Part shown: one piece after another, positions 32,476 to 42,900 of the stretch
Layout of the letters: every line of letters begins with the position of its first letter
Position numbering within the stretch: position 1 is the first letter of the stretch
From: Verrucomicrobiaceae bacterium UBA1938
GTDB lineage: Bacteria > Verrucomicrobiota > Verrucomicrobiia > Verrucomicrobiales > Verrucomicrobiaceae
Assembly: GCA_002336895.1 (NCBI GenBank)
Contig: DDFC01000010.1
Span: 292,242 to 356,241, forward strand
Length of the DNA: 64,000 bases
Direction of reading: 5' to 3'
Made by a program: the position numbers and the translations under genes
Notes under the pieces: generated by a model
Told to the model about the DNA's origin: nothing
The model's input: only the letters and a program-made list of their open reading frames with translations
The model's database searches: none

Positions 32476-32773
32476 GGGGGGGGCGCGAGCGGTGGTGTGC
32501 GGAAAGCTGTGTAATGCTGCGCATCCCGCCGCACGGGCACCACAGAGGCGCCAGCATAGTGGTCCGCACAGTCCTCTGTGCGGCTCGTGCCACCCAGCGC
32601 TCTCTGTTATTCCAAATCTTCCGCGCGTGTTTTACATCATGCCGACATGGGCATGGGCGTTGGGTTTCTGCGAAGGCAAATCGTAGCTCGCAGTTCAGGG
32701 GGCTCGCGTGCCGCACAGAGGATTGCCTTCGGCTGGCTTCGCGTTGTGCGGACCACTATGGGGGCCTCTTCAC
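32476..32773. repeat. Non-coding region with palindrome copies 2 and 3
   Basis: No gene seen. A copy of the GTGGTCCGCACAG hairpin family lies at 32558-32590. A third copy, inverted and with its two arms split by about 20 bases (GTGCCGCACAGAGG at 32708-32721, TGTGCGGACCACT at 32746-32758), lies just beyond the sulfatase gene's end. Confidence 0.6.
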
Positions 32774-34405
32774 TCACTCCGCCTTTGCTTTGCCTTTGCC
32801 CTTCTTTCCGGGCTTGTCTTTCTTGCCATCCAGCGTGTAGGGCGGGTTTTCAAAGGGGACTGGATCGGCGGTGACGCGCGGATCGCCGACGGCTTTGAGT
32901 TTCTCCAGCAGCTCGGCGGCCATTTTGGTTTTCACTTCGGCGTAGGCGGCTTCATTGGCCACGTTGATGGTGGAGTCTGGATCTTTGCTGAGGTCGTAGA
33001 GTTCTTCTTCGGGGCGCTTGGCAAAGGCGTAGTCAAAGTACCACTTGTACTGCGAGTCGTGGCGGTGCTGGATGAGCCAGGCTTTGGCGGGGGAGGCGTC
33101 CATGTCGGGGAAGGCCACATAGGTTTCGTTTTCCATGTCTTCCTGGCTCGGTGTGAAGCTGTCGGTGAGCAGCTTGGAGTCGCCCATGGGCATGCGGTCG
33201 GGCTTGAAGTTGTGGATGTAGAGGAAGCCGTCCTTGCGCAGGGCGCGCTGGGGGTAGGGGAGGTTTCCTTCGCGGGCGATGCTGACATGGCGCTCGCGGC
33301 CGGTGATGACGTAGTCGCGCTCTTTTTCGATGCGGCCTGATTGGCCGGACTTCATGAGGCTGACGAGGCTTCTGCCATTCACACCTTCAGGGATCTTTGC
33401 CCCGCCGATCTCCATGAAGGTGGGAGCGAGGTCCATGAGGTTCACAAAGTCTTCGATGTATCGGCCGCCGGGCTGGCCGGGCCAGCGGATGGCCAGGGCC
33501 ACATTGACGCCGAAGTCATAGAGGTTGCACTTGCCGCCGGGGAAGCCGGGCGCGCCGTGATCTCCGCTGATGACGATGACGGTGTTGTCGTATTCACCGG
33601 CTTCCTTGAGCCGGTCGATGATGACGCCGACCTGCGCGTCAAAGGCCTGGATTTCGCCGAGGTAGCTGCCGAAGTCTTCGCGGAACTCGGGCACGTCGGG
33701 CAGGTGCTTGGGCAGTTTGCCTTTGAGGTCGTCGGGGTTGATGCCCCACTGCGCCTGGCCGCTGCCTTTGACCCATTTGCGGTGCACATTGGTGGGACCG
33801 TGCCAGAAGACGAAGGGGGCGCCCTTTGGACGCGCGGCGAGGAAGCTGTCAAAGTTTCCGCGCACCTCGTCGTAGATCTGCTGCTTGGCGGCCTCCACGG
33901 CGACTCCCTGCTGCATGAGCTTGTCCACGTTTTGGGAGAACTGATTGCAGCGGCCTCCGCTTTTCTGATATGCGTGGGCCTGTCCGCCGTAGGGCGCATC
34001 GGCGGGCTCTCCGGGGCCCCAGACTTTGAAGGATTTGCCGAGGTGGTAGCCCTGGTCTTTGAGCTGCAGCGGGTAGCTGGGGATGGCGGGATCCCACACG
34101 GCACCGTTGAGGATGGCGGCGCGGCCGCAGTTGAAGAAATAGCGGCCGGAGAGCAGTGCGCTGCGGCAGGGCGTGCAGCTCGGCGCATTCACATACGCCC
34201 GGCTGAAGAGCGCCCCCTCGCGGGCGATGCGGTCGATGTTGGGTGTTTTGACGACCTGATTGGGCGAGGGAAATTTCTCGTGCTCGGCGTAGATGCTGGC
34301 GTAGCGGCCCCAGTCGTCGGCAAAGAGGAAGAGGATGTTCAGCGGCTTGTCCGCAGCGGCGGCGAGGGAGGTCAGGGCTAGGCAGCAGAGCAGGAGATGG
34401 CGCAT
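32774..34405 (-). CDS. Exported sulfatase
   Basis: Secreted or periplasmic formylglycine sulfatase of 543 residues with signal peptide MRHLLLCCLALTSLAAAA. The N-terminal alkaline-phosphatase-like core starts NILFLFADDWGRYA (two metal-binding Asp) and contains the activation motif SCTPCRSALLSGR: CxPxR with the modified Cys near residue 88 and an extra Cys at the variable position. VIVISGDHGAPGFPGGK supplies further metal and sulfate ligands. A Lys-rich tail ends the protein. Removal of sulfate groups from polysaccharides is expected, but the substrate is unknown. No formylglycine-generating enzyme gene lies in this window. The start is the first signal-peptide Met. Confidence 0.93.
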   Translation of the reverse strand: MRHLLLCCLALTSLAAAADKPLNILFLFADDWGRYASIYAEHEKFPSPNQVVKTPNIDRIAREGALFSRAYVNAPSCTPCRSALLSGRYFFNCGRAAILNGAVWDPAIPSYPLQLKDQGYHLGKSFKVWGPGEPADAPYGGQAHAYQKSGGRCNQFSQNVDKLMQQGVAVEAAKQQIYDEVRGNFDSFLAARPKGAPFVFWHGPTNVHRKWVKGSGQAQWGINPDDLKGKLPKHLPDVPEFREDFGSYLGEIQAFDAQVGVIIDRLKEAGEYDNTVIVISGDHGAPGFPGGKCNLYDFGVNVALAIRWPGQPGGRYIEDFVNLMDLAPTFMEIGGAKIPEGVNGRSLVSLMKSGQSGRIEKERDYVITGRERHVSIAREGNLPYPQRALRKDGFLYIHNFKPDRMPMGDSKLLTDSFTPSQEDMENETYVAFPDMDASPAKAWLIQHRHDSQYKWYFDYAFAKRPEEELYDLSKDPDSTINVANEAAYAEVKTKMAAELLEKLKAVGDPRVTADPVPFENPPYTLDGKKDKPGKKGKGKAKAE

Positions 34406-34500
34406 GGTTGCGTCATAACGGGAGGCTGGCGCGTAAACCTTCGCCAAAAATGAGCGTAAACTGCACATCGACACCCCGGTGCCGCTTTCATATTTAATGC

Positions 34501-34803
34501 ATGATTCACCCACTTCTCGACACCACCCAGGTCATCAGCGTCATCCAGCAGGACGGTGTGCCGTTTGAGGTATGTGCGGAGGCGCTGGCCAGTCATGACC
34601 GTGGCCGGAACCTGCTGACGGTGGAGCTGCGCGCCTTTCTGCGTGCGGAAAAGCACGACCACATCGGAGAGGTGTACTCGCCAGCCTGGCTGCCCGCGCC
34701 GCAGAAGATCACCGAGCATGTGGACGCCGAAGAGGCGCATGCCGTGGCATCTGATGTGCTCTCCAACTGGAGGCATAAAGTGGAGGGCAGCCTGCCTAAA
34801 TGA
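34501..34803 (+). CDS. Protein of unknown function, 100 residues
   Basis: Not recognised. A 100-residue soluble acidic protein, MIHPLLDTTQVISVIQQDGV at its start and NWRHKVEGSLPK at its end, with a central LTVELRAFLRAEKHDHIGEVY segment. No signal peptide, membrane helix or known motif is visible. The gene is divergent from the sulfatase (95 bases between starts). It ends 64 bases before the outer-membrane factor gene, on the same strand. Its conservation cannot be judged from sequence alone, so its reality rests on a clean start, codon use and position. Confidence 0.55.
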   Translation: MIHPLLDTTQVISVIQQDGVPFEVCAEALASHDRGRNLLTVELRAFLRAEKHDHIGEVYSPAWLPAPQKITEHVDAEEAHAVASDVLSNWRHKVEGSLPK

Positions 34804-34867
34804 GCACTCACAAACCTTTGTCTTTGTGGGTTGCACAGAGATCGAATCACCCCATGAATGCGCGCAC

Positions 34868-36277
34868 ATGAAGAATTATAGAATCCTCTGCCTCACGACG
34901 ACCCTGACGTGTGCCTCCTGCAGCGTGGGCCCGGACTTCAAACTGCCCGAGGTGCTGATGCCCTCCAAATGGAAAAACGGCGGCAGCCAGGTGAGCACGG
35001 CGGACATCCCCGTGCCGGGAGAGTGGTGGAAGCTCTTTGGCTCCTCCGAGCTGAACAAGCTGGTGGAAAATGCGATGACCAACAACCAGCAGCTGCGCGG
35101 CGCCCTGGCCCGCGTGGAGACGGCGCGTGCGCTGGTGGGCGTGCAGCAGGCCAGCTGGTTCCCCACGCTGAACATGCGCGACGGCATGCAGTATGAGCGC
35201 CTCTCGCAGAGCTCCTTTGGCGCCAACCTGCCGCCGGGCGTGACGCTGCCCAAGCTGCAGCGCCGCCGCTACCAGAGCCTGCTGGAAGAAAGCTGGGAGG
35301 TGGACATCTGGGGCCGTGTGCGCCGTGCGGTGGAGGGATCCAAGGCGGCCCAGTTTGGCGCGCTGGAGACGGTCTCCGCGCAGCGTCTGACCATCGCCGC
35401 CGAAGTGGCGCGTCTGTACTTCCTGGCGCACTCGCTGGACCGGCAGATCGATGTGGTGATCAGCACGCAGAACTGGCGTGAAGAAGCGCTGAAGCTGCAG
35501 GAGTCCCGCTTCAAAGGCGGTCTGGCCAATGAAATGGACGTGGCCCGTGCCAAGACGGAGCTGGAGCTGGCGCGCAATGACCTGGCGGCGCTGGAGCGCC
35601 AGCGTGGCAATGCAGAGAACGCCCTGGCGGTGATCTGCGGCGAGATCCCCTCGAATTTCAAGCTGGCCAAGCACTCCGCCATGCCGCAGCCGCCGCGTGT
35701 GCCCGGCGGCATGCCCGGCACGCTGCTGCAGCGCCGTCCTGACATCCGTGCGGCGGAGCAGAAGATGCGCGAGGCGAATGCGAAGATCGGCGTGGCCAAA
35801 GCGTCCTTCTACCCCGCCTTCAGCGTGAACGGCTCCGGCGGTCTGGAGAGCATCGGCACCTTTGCCTTCTTCGACCAGCGCAGCCGCATCATGACGATCG
35901 GGCCCAGCATGACGCTGCCCATCTTTCAGGGCGGCAAGCTGAAGGCCAACCTGGCATCTGCCAAGGCGGGCTATGAGGAGACGCTGAACAACTACAAGCA
36001 GACCATCCTGGTGGCGCTGCAGGAGGTGGAGGACAGCATGCTGGACGCCAGCGCCTACGACAAGCAGGCCAAGGCACTGGACGCAGCCATCGCCGCAGCG
36101 CAGGAGACGCAGCGCCTGGCGGAGCTGCGCTACCAGAAAGGTCTGGCCAGCTACTTTGAAGTGGTGGACGCCAACCGCACTGTGCTCAATGCCAAGCTGC
36201 TGGCCGCCCAGGTGCAGGGTCAGCGCCTGATGGCCAGCGTGGCCATGCTCAAGGCGCTGGGCGGCGGCTGGAAGTGA
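34868..36277 (+). CDS. Outer-membrane efflux lipoprotein (NodT/TolC family)
   Basis: A 469-residue TolC-like channel protein that would export small molecules from the periplasm together with inner-membrane and adaptor partners. The signal segment ends in a lipobox, TLTCASCSVGPDF, with acylation expected at the Cys before SVGPDF; this is the N-terminus of the NodT subfamily, as is the YxxP-like start GPDFKLPEV. Two repeats of the outer membrane efflux domain occupy about 60-260 and 275-465 (ARAKTELELARNDLAALERQ; RRPDIRAAEQKMREANAKIG). No RND pump or membrane-fusion protein is adjacent, so it is either orphaned or works with a remote system. Confidence 0.9.
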   Translation: MKNYRILCLTTTLTCASCSVGPDFKLPEVLMPSKWKNGGSQVSTADIPVPGEWWKLFGSSELNKLVENAMTNNQQLRGALARVETARALVGVQQASWFPTLNMRDGMQYERLSQSSFGANLPPGVTLPKLQRRRYQSLLEESWEVDIWGRVRRAVEGSKAAQFGALETVSAQRLTIAAEVARLYFLAHSLDRQIDVVISTQNWREEALKLQESRFKGGLANEMDVARAKTELELARNDLAALERQRGNAENALAVICGEIPSNFKLAKHSAMPQPPRVPGGMPGTLLQRRPDIRAAEQKMREANAKIGVAKASFYPAFSVNGSGGLESIGTFAFFDQRSRIMTIGPSMTLPIFQGGKLKANLASAKAGYEETLNNYKQTILVALQEVEDSMLDASAYDKQAKALDAAIAAAQETQRLAELRYQKGLASYFEVVDANRTVLNAKLLAAQVQGQRLMASVAMLKALGGGWK

Positions 36278-36313
36278 TGTGGCAGGGATGGTGCTTCATT
36301 CAGATCCCGCTGC

Positions 36314-36886
36314 GTGCTTAATCTTCCCGTCTTCTTCCTCAGTCTGGTGTGCCTGGTGGTTTACGGTTTTGCCGTGCCCAGGCTCTTCAGGCCATCGGGC
36401 AGCGGGAGGGGGCTCTTCACGCGGCTCAAGCTGACCATCACGCTGCTCTTCATGGGACTGCCGGTTTGGGGGATGGCGCATGCGATGTTTTATCGCGCAG
36501 AGGCGTGGTGCCAGATCGCTGCAGTGGCGCTGGGCTGCGGCAGCATGGCTTTGTTTTTCTGGTCATACAGGCAGCACGGCACGCAGATGCCTGGGCGTGT
36601 CTTCAGCCCGGACGTGCCTGCGGCCATCGTCACCAGCGGGCCTTATGCGCGGGTGCGGCACCCCATCTATGCAGCGTACCTGCTCTTCATGCTGGGGCTG
36701 GTGGTGGGCACGCAGAGCACCGTGGCCGCGCTGATGTGGCTGCTGCTGGCCGCGACATACCGCCATGCCGCGCGGCAGGAGGATGAACTGCTGGCTGGCT
36801 CTGCGCATTCCGACTTCTACCGCCGCTACATGCAGCAGTCAGGCAGGCTGCTGCCCTGGAATGTGTGGCGGAAGCGTGAGGTGTGA
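36314..36886 (+). CDS. Isoprenylcysteine-carboxylmethyltransferase-like membrane protein
   Basis: A 190-residue integral membrane protein, starting at GTG 36314, with about five hydrophobic segments. The C-terminal half holds the ICMT/PEMT-type SAM-binding motif (VTSGPYARVRHPIYAAYLLFML near residues 108-130) and an acidic RQEDELL segment. Bacterial members methylate small lipid-like or thiol substrates; the true substrate is unknown. It starts 36 bases after the efflux factor gene and ends six bases before a convergent DUF3604 gene. Confidence 0.8.
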   Translation: MLNLPVFFLSLVCLVVYGFAVPRLFRPSGSGRGLFTRLKLTITLLFMGLPVWGMAHAMFYRAEAWCQIAAVALGCGSMALFFWSYRQHGTQMPGRVFSPDVPAAIVTSGPYARVRHPIYAAYLLFMLGLVVGTQSTVAALMWLLLAATYRHAARQEDELLAGSAHSDFYRRYMQQSGRLLPWNVWRKREV

Positions 36887-36892
36887 GGTGGC

Positions 36893-39502
36893 CTACTTCA
36901 CCTGCACCCAAACTGGTGACGACCAGGCCATGTTGCCGTCGGCTTGCTCCACGCGGAGGTAGTAGCGGTTTTCTCCGGGGAGCGGGGTTTCATCGGTGAA
37001 GGTCTGGGCAAAGGTCTTCGCCTTGGGCTCCCACTGCTGGTGGTTCTGCTCATTGCGCACGAGGGTGACGCGCTTGATCTCGGCGGTGCCGTCGATGCTG
37101 AATTTCAGCACCGGCTTGCCGCTGAGGGCGATCTCGGTGCCGAGGAGGTGGTCGTTGCAGGAGAACTCGACGAAGATTTTGTCCGTGGCGGCGATGGTGC
37201 GGCGGGCCTGGATGCCCTCGATGATGCCCTCACGAGTGAAGTCCTTCACATACACGCCGCCATAGCTGGTGTGGGTGGAGATGTGGTCGCTGTCCGCCCA
37301 GACGCCGAGCTTGTGCCCCAGCTCCAGCGCGTGCTGATAGACGCCGTTGTTTTTCACCGTGAAGCTGCGGATGGGCTCTCCCACCACCGGGGTGCCGATG
37401 ACGTCTGAGGAATGATTGTACGGCTGGCCGGCACGCATGCCCACGGTTGGCTGGGGGACATTGAGCCCCTCGTAGCTGACGCGTGCGCCCTGGTAAATCT
37501 CGATCACGTTTTCGATGCGGTGATCCACGGGCGGCATCTGGTCCCAGTCGGTGCCCATGCTGGTGGCGCCGGTGTGGCTGATGGCGGTGACGGGCCTGCC
37601 ATAGCGCACGAGCACGTCCCACAGCTCGGTGGGGTGCAGCTCGGCGGGGCCGTCTGTCTTGACGGGATAGAGCGCCTGCCAGGGAGACTCCAGGTAGTTC
37701 TTGCGCTGGATGTACACGATGGGCCCGCCGCGCTGGGCAAAGATGACATTGCGGTGGCCGAGCGGCCATTTCTGCTCGCGCTCGTAGGCGTACATGCTCA
37801 TGAAGAAGCCGGGCGCGTAGAAGATCTCGGTCATCTTCTGGTTCAGCCACCACTCGTAGGGGTGGTAGATCTTGGCGATGTCCGTGTGGTCGCTGAGGCC
37901 CAGGGAGTCCAGCTTGCCCATGTCCCAGGCGTAGCGGTACTGCTCCAGCACGCAGCCGTCATTGGCGGTCACGCAGTTGGAGATGTCGGTGTGGCGATGG
38001 TAGTCGCCCCAGTAGAGCTTGTAGCTCACGCCGTTGTGAGTCCAGGTGTGGCGCTCGGCGCGGTCGCGCTCAGGCGTGGTGGCATTGATGTAGGCGGCAA
38101 AGGGCTCGCGCGCTTTCACCACGGGAGCGGTCACCAGAGGCAGCTCGGCGGTGGTGTCGATTTTGGCAAGATGCACACCGGTGGTCAGTTGCAGCTTGGA
38201 GGTGCGCAGATCGGTGCTCCACGCCATCCACAGGCTGCCGTCTTTTCCGAGAGCATGCGTGGTCTGGCGGTCCTGCGTATAGACGCTGTCGGGGATCACA
38301 TGCGGCTGCGTCCACTGCCTGGTGGCGGCGTCGTAGCGCGTGAGAGCGATCTGCCAGCAGAAGTTTTTGAAGTAGCGCACGGTCAGCCACGGACGGCCTG
38401 CGGCATCCAGCATGAGGTGGGGCAGATTCACCGCGCCGATCTCATTGGGGGCGGGCTTGCCTTTAGCCTTGGCCTGTGCGGCCTGGGCCTTGGCGCGTTC
38501 TTCCGCCTTGGCTTTCGCTTTCGGGTTGTTGGCGCGGGGAGCGTTGGCATTGGCGCCTGCGGGGCCTTTGGGCACGGGCAGGGCTTTCAGGAGTTCATCC
38601 GGGCCGGGCAGCTCCTCCACCTTGCCTGAGGCGAGATCCCAGTAGGCGATGACGAGATCGCGCCGACCATTCAGCCCCACCTGCCCGCCGTGGGCGCGCA
38701 TGTCCAGGCCCCACTGCTCGTTGCCGCGCTCGCAGGCCAGCCAGACGCCCTTGCCATCCTGGGCGGTGATGGCGTTCACGCGGCCCTCGTAGCGACTGGT
38801 GGCGATGAGCTGCTTCGTTTCTCCCACCTTGAGGTCTGCACCCAGATGCGTGGCGTAGATGTTGAACTCATTCCCACGAGAGGAGTCGTGGCAGATCCAC
38901 GCGCCGCCTTTGGGATCAAAGGCCACACAAGGTTCCCATTCGCCGCTGGGTTCCTTCGTCACCTGGATCTCCTCGGACCACACGCTTTTCTTCACATCAT
39001 AGACGCGGCAGAAGATGTCTCCCAGCGTGCCGCGCATGCTCTGCCACACCACCCAGACATGGCCGGCGGAGTCGGTGGCGGCCTTGGCAAAGGCGTTGCC
39101 GCCATTCGGGGAGCTGGCCAGGATGGTGATGTCCCCCTGCACCTTGCCTTCGCGGATGCGCGCCGTGCGCAGCTCCATCACATCCTTGTCATTCACCTGG
39201 GACCACACGGCATGCAGGGTGCCGCTGCCATCTGCCGCCAGCGCAGGCTGGTGGATGATGCCGGGCTGGCCGAGGGTGAGCACATCGCTGAGCGCGCCGT
39301 CTTTGAGCTGCGCCAGATGCAGCGTGTCCTGCCTGCCATCCCACTGGATGAAGGCCACCTGCGGCGTGCCGCCTGCATCCACACACAGGGAGGGGAAGTC
39401 GGACTGGCGGCCCTCATGCCGCAGCGCGTGGGTCTGCGTCAGCAGGTTCTGGGCGGAAAGCGCGGAGGCGCAAAGCAGGAAGAGGCAGGCAGGGCGGAGC
39501 AT
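36893..39502 (-). CDS. Secreted DUF3604-domain protein
   Basis: An 869-residue exported protein with signal peptide MLRPACLFLLCASALSA. The N-terminal half (about 20-470) is beta-rich and propeller-like, with blade-like repeats (SDFPSLCVDAGGTPQVAFIQ; AADGSGTLHAVWSQV). A Lys/Ala/Asn-rich stretch lies near 330-370. From about 490 the DUF3604 domain starts with YWGDYHRHTDIS, which resembles the metal-binding HxH start of PHP hydrolases. AISHTGATSMG and NDHLLG are further along. Such proteins are common in marine and soil heterotrophs and are presumed metal-dependent hydrolases; the substrate is unknown. The start at 39502 begins the signal peptide. Confidence 0.85.
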   Translation of the reverse strand: MLRPACLFLLCASALSAQNLLTQTHALRHEGRQSDFPSLCVDAGGTPQVAFIQWDGRQDTLHLAQLKDGALSDVLTLGQPGIIHQPALAADGSGTLHAVWSQVNDKDVMELRTARIREGKVQGDITILASSPNGGNAFAKAATDSAGHVWVVWQSMRGTLGDIFCRVYDVKKSVWSEEIQVTKEPSGEWEPCVAFDPKGGAWICHDSSRGNEFNIYATHLGADLKVGETKQLIATSRYEGRVNAITAQDGKGVWLACERGNEQWGLDMRAHGGQVGLNGRRDLVIAYWDLASGKVEELPGPDELLKALPVPKGPAGANANAPRANNPKAKAKAEERAKAQAAQAKAKGKPAPNEIGAVNLPHLMLDAAGRPWLTVRYFKNFCWQIALTRYDAATRQWTQPHVIPDSVYTQDRQTTHALGKDGSLWMAWSTDLRTSKLQLTTGVHLAKIDTTAELPLVTAPVVKAREPFAAYINATTPERDRAERHTWTHNGVSYKLYWGDYHRHTDISNCVTANDGCVLEQYRYAWDMGKLDSLGLSDHTDIAKIYHPYEWWLNQKMTEIFYAPGFFMSMYAYEREQKWPLGHRNVIFAQRGGPIVYIQRKNYLESPWQALYPVKTDGPAELHPTELWDVLVRYGRPVTAISHTGATSMGTDWDQMPPVDHRIENVIEIYQGARVSYEGLNVPQPTVGMRAGQPYNHSSDVIGTPVVGEPIRSFTVKNNGVYQHALELGHKLGVWADSDHISTHTSYGGVYVKDFTREGIIEGIQARRTIAATDKIFVEFSCNDHLLGTEIALSGKPVLKFSIDGTAEIKRVTLVRNEQNHQQWEPKAKTFAQTFTDETPLPGENRYYLRVEQADGNMAWSSPVWVQVK

Positions 39503-39919
39503 GCCGTGTAAACAGGCCGGTTGCTGAATCCTTTCAGGCAGCCATGGAGGAGCGGGCCACCTGAAGTCAGATGACCAAAGCCACATCATGAAGCCTGTGA
39601 TAAGCAATTGGATTAATCTCGATGGGACATTGAGCCGATGATATAGGCGCTCAAATTGATGATTCTGCTGTATCGCGGTACGATTTTATTTGAGACGGGA
39701 TTCAATGCGGCTAAGGGGGCTTTGCGATTGCAGCGGGGTGTAAGCAGCGAGTGAGTGACTTGCTCCGCCTGAACCACACAGTTGATAAGCATGATGAGTG
39801 ACAAACAAGCACCCTTGGCATGTGGTGGTCTATTTCAAGATCTGGCTTACAAAGGCATCTGCTAATCACCCAAATAGATCGATCCGCTACTCTTATTTAA
39901 TTTTTAAGATTTCAGGCAA
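39503..39919. other. Divergent intergenic region before the giant surface protein
   Basis: This 417-base region separates two divergent secreted-protein genes and holds no convincing gene; a short open frame at 39613-39804 lacks coding features. Its right end is AT-rich (CTCTTATTTAATTTTTAAGATTT at about 39890-39912), plausible as a promoter -10 region for the large gene, but no clear -35 box is seen. Confidence 0.4.
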
Positions 39920-42900
39920 ATGCAGCACATTTTTTCCTCCGATCTCCGCCGTTCCTTTCATCGTCTGACCCGCAGAGCCAGGGCTTGTTTTGCCGGTATG
40001 GCTCTCCTGGCCGCGCTCACCACGGCAGCGCAGGCGGGCATCACGCAGCTCGGCAGCCAGAGCAGCCAGTACAGCACCAGCAACACCCTCGCAAACTTCA
40101 CCGTGCAGGCCGGTGGCAACCGCCTCCTGGTGGTCACGGCGGGGGACCCGAGCAACAAGACGCCCCCCTCGACGGTCACCTTCAATGGCTCGGCCATGTC
40201 CCTGGCCAATTCCACCAGCGACAACAGCGTCGCCTGCGACGCCATTTTCTACTACAAGGTGCCTGGCACCGCCGCCGCCACCGGAGACATCGTGGTCACT
40301 TTCGCAGACACCGGCAACAACCACTACATCAGCGCCGTGGCCTTTTCCGGGGTGGACCAGACCAATCCGGTGGACACCAACGGGCCCAAGATCTCCGGCA
40401 GTGTCACCACCACAGGCGACTCCCTGGTGGTCAGCAGCCAGACAGGCTCTCTGGTCTTTGACCACTGCGACACCTGGCGCAGCGATGCCCAGGCGACCGA
40501 GAGCCCCAGCGCCAGCCAGACGCTGATCAGCGATGCCGGGGGCGTCATCACCGGAGGCGGCGGTTATGGACGGTACCAGACCAGCACGCAGCCGGGGGCC
40601 TCATCGGTGACGATGAGCTGGACTGGTAATGCCCAGGCCATTCTTCATCTCACGATGAACATCCACCCCGCGCAAATCTCCTGGGGCACGGCCACCAATA
40701 TCTCCGGCGACACCGATGTGAGCACCACCGGCAGCCTCGTCGGAGCCTTTGTGTTTGGAGACACCGGCGTGGGCTCCACCACGGTCAATGGCGTGACCTT
40801 CCAGGGGTTTGCTTTTCCAAACGGTTCATCATCTCCTGTTACCTCGGGCAACTTCACGGTGGGGACCTCGGGAGCCACAGGGTACACGAATGCTGGTGCA
40901 GGGTCAACCAGTGCTCCGTTTACGGGACTCTCATCAGGTTATCAGGCACTGGTAGGAGGTAAGCCCCTCTCTAGCGGAGGCAATATCACAATAACCATGG
41001 CAGGACTGACCCCTGGTGCGACGTATGCCGTTCAGTTTTGGACAAATGGAAGCAGTGCATCCCTTGTTCCCAGGAACAACCCGATTGTTTACGATGACGG
41101 GGCAGGCAGCAGTGTTTCCATGTCTTCTAACAAGACGAATACGGTTGGTGATTTGGGGCAGTACGCCATCGGAACTTTTGTGGCAAGCGGCACCAGCCAG
41201 ACTCTGAGTGTGAGTAGTGCCGCCTTAGGCCGTTTCACAAACGCCTTCCAGCTTCGCCAGACGGCGGCTGCCCCGGGGGCGCCCACCGTCACGGGCATCT
41301 CGCCTGCCTCAGGCTCCACAGCAGGCGGAACGGCGGTCACGATCACCGGCACGGGCTTCACCGGAGTCACGGGCGTGACGATCGGCGGCACCGCCGCCAC
41401 GGGCGTCAGCCTGGTCAGCGACACCAGCATCACCTGCACCACGCCGGCAGGAACGGCTGGCACAGCCAGCGTGCTGGTCACCAACCCCAGTGGCACCAAT
41501 ACCGCGAACACGCTCTACACCTATCTGGCGCCTCCGGTGGCGGTGGCAGACGGCGTATCTCCTCTTTACTCGACTCCGGTGAATCAGCAGTTTGGGCGCA
41601 CGGCACCTGGAGTGCTGGGCAACGACACGCTCAATGGCGGCAGCATCTCCAGCTACGGCGCCAGCACGGGCGCCGAGCAGACGACCATCGGCAGCGCGGC
41701 GTCCACCGCACAGGGCGGCACCATTGTGCTGAATGCCAATGGCAGCTTCACCTACACGCCCCCCGCCAGCTATTCGGGCAATGACACTTTCAAATACAAG
41801 CTGACCAATGGCGGCGGGTCTTCCACCGCGACGGTGACGATCTACGTGGATGTGCTGCCCACGGTGAGCAGCACCGTGCCGGCAAACAACGCGACGGGCG
41901 TGGCCCTCAACAGCACCATCACAATCAACTTCAGCGAGGCGATTTCGACGACCGCCGCGTTTACGGTGACGGACACGACGGCGTCTTCCAGCGTGGCCTT
42001 CACCCAGTCGCCGACGGATGGCAACACCACCACCGCCTTTACCCTGACGCCGACGAGCGCGCTGGCCGCCGGCCACGTGATCACGGTGACGGTGCTGCAC
42101 TACCAGACAGCGGATTCAGACGCCGGCCTCTCGATGCAGTCTGACTACGTCTTCTCCTTTGCCACATCGCCACCGCCAGTCGCCGTGAATGACCCTGATA
42201 CGCAGGGCACCCGCTACCAGGTGGTCTCCGGCGTGCTGTTTGACAGCGCGCTGTCAGGCTCGCCGTCCTCCATTCTCGCCAACGACACTGTCAACAGCGG
42301 CAGCCTGACTTACGGCGCGACGGGACCGAGCTCCAACACAGCGGTGGACGGGACCACGACGATCACCACGTCCAATGGAGGGACGGTGCTGCTGCGGGCC
42401 AATGGCACCTTCACCTACACATCTGCCGGGGGGTATGCGGGGAATGACAACTTCTTCTACAATCTGACCAACGCCGTCGGGTCCTCACGCGCGCAGGTTT
42501 TGTTCAAAGTCAACGCGGTGCCCACCGTCACCAGCATCTCGCCCAGCCTGGGGCCGCTGGCGGGCGGTACATCGGTGGTTATCACCGGAACCAACTTCAC
42601 AGGAACGACCGGAGCGGCGGGGGTAAAATTTGGCGCCACCAATGCCACGAGCTACACGGTGGACAGCGCCACCCAGATCACCGCCACTACGCCTGCGTCT
42701 GCCAGTGCGGGCACGGTGGATGTCACTGTGACCAACTCCGGCGGCACCAGCGCCATTAATGCGAATGACCAGTTCATTTACTATCCTCTGCCCACAGTCA
42801 CCGGCATCTCACCGTCCACTGGTCCCGTGGCTGGCGGGACGGTTGTGACCATCACAGGAACAAATCTGTTGGGAAACACCTCGGTGAAGTTTGGCTCTGC

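Noticed and set aside
39613..39804. A 63-codon minus-strand frame in the region before the giant gene
   Set aside because: No ribosome-binding site, atypical codon use and no similarity to any family; likely chance.
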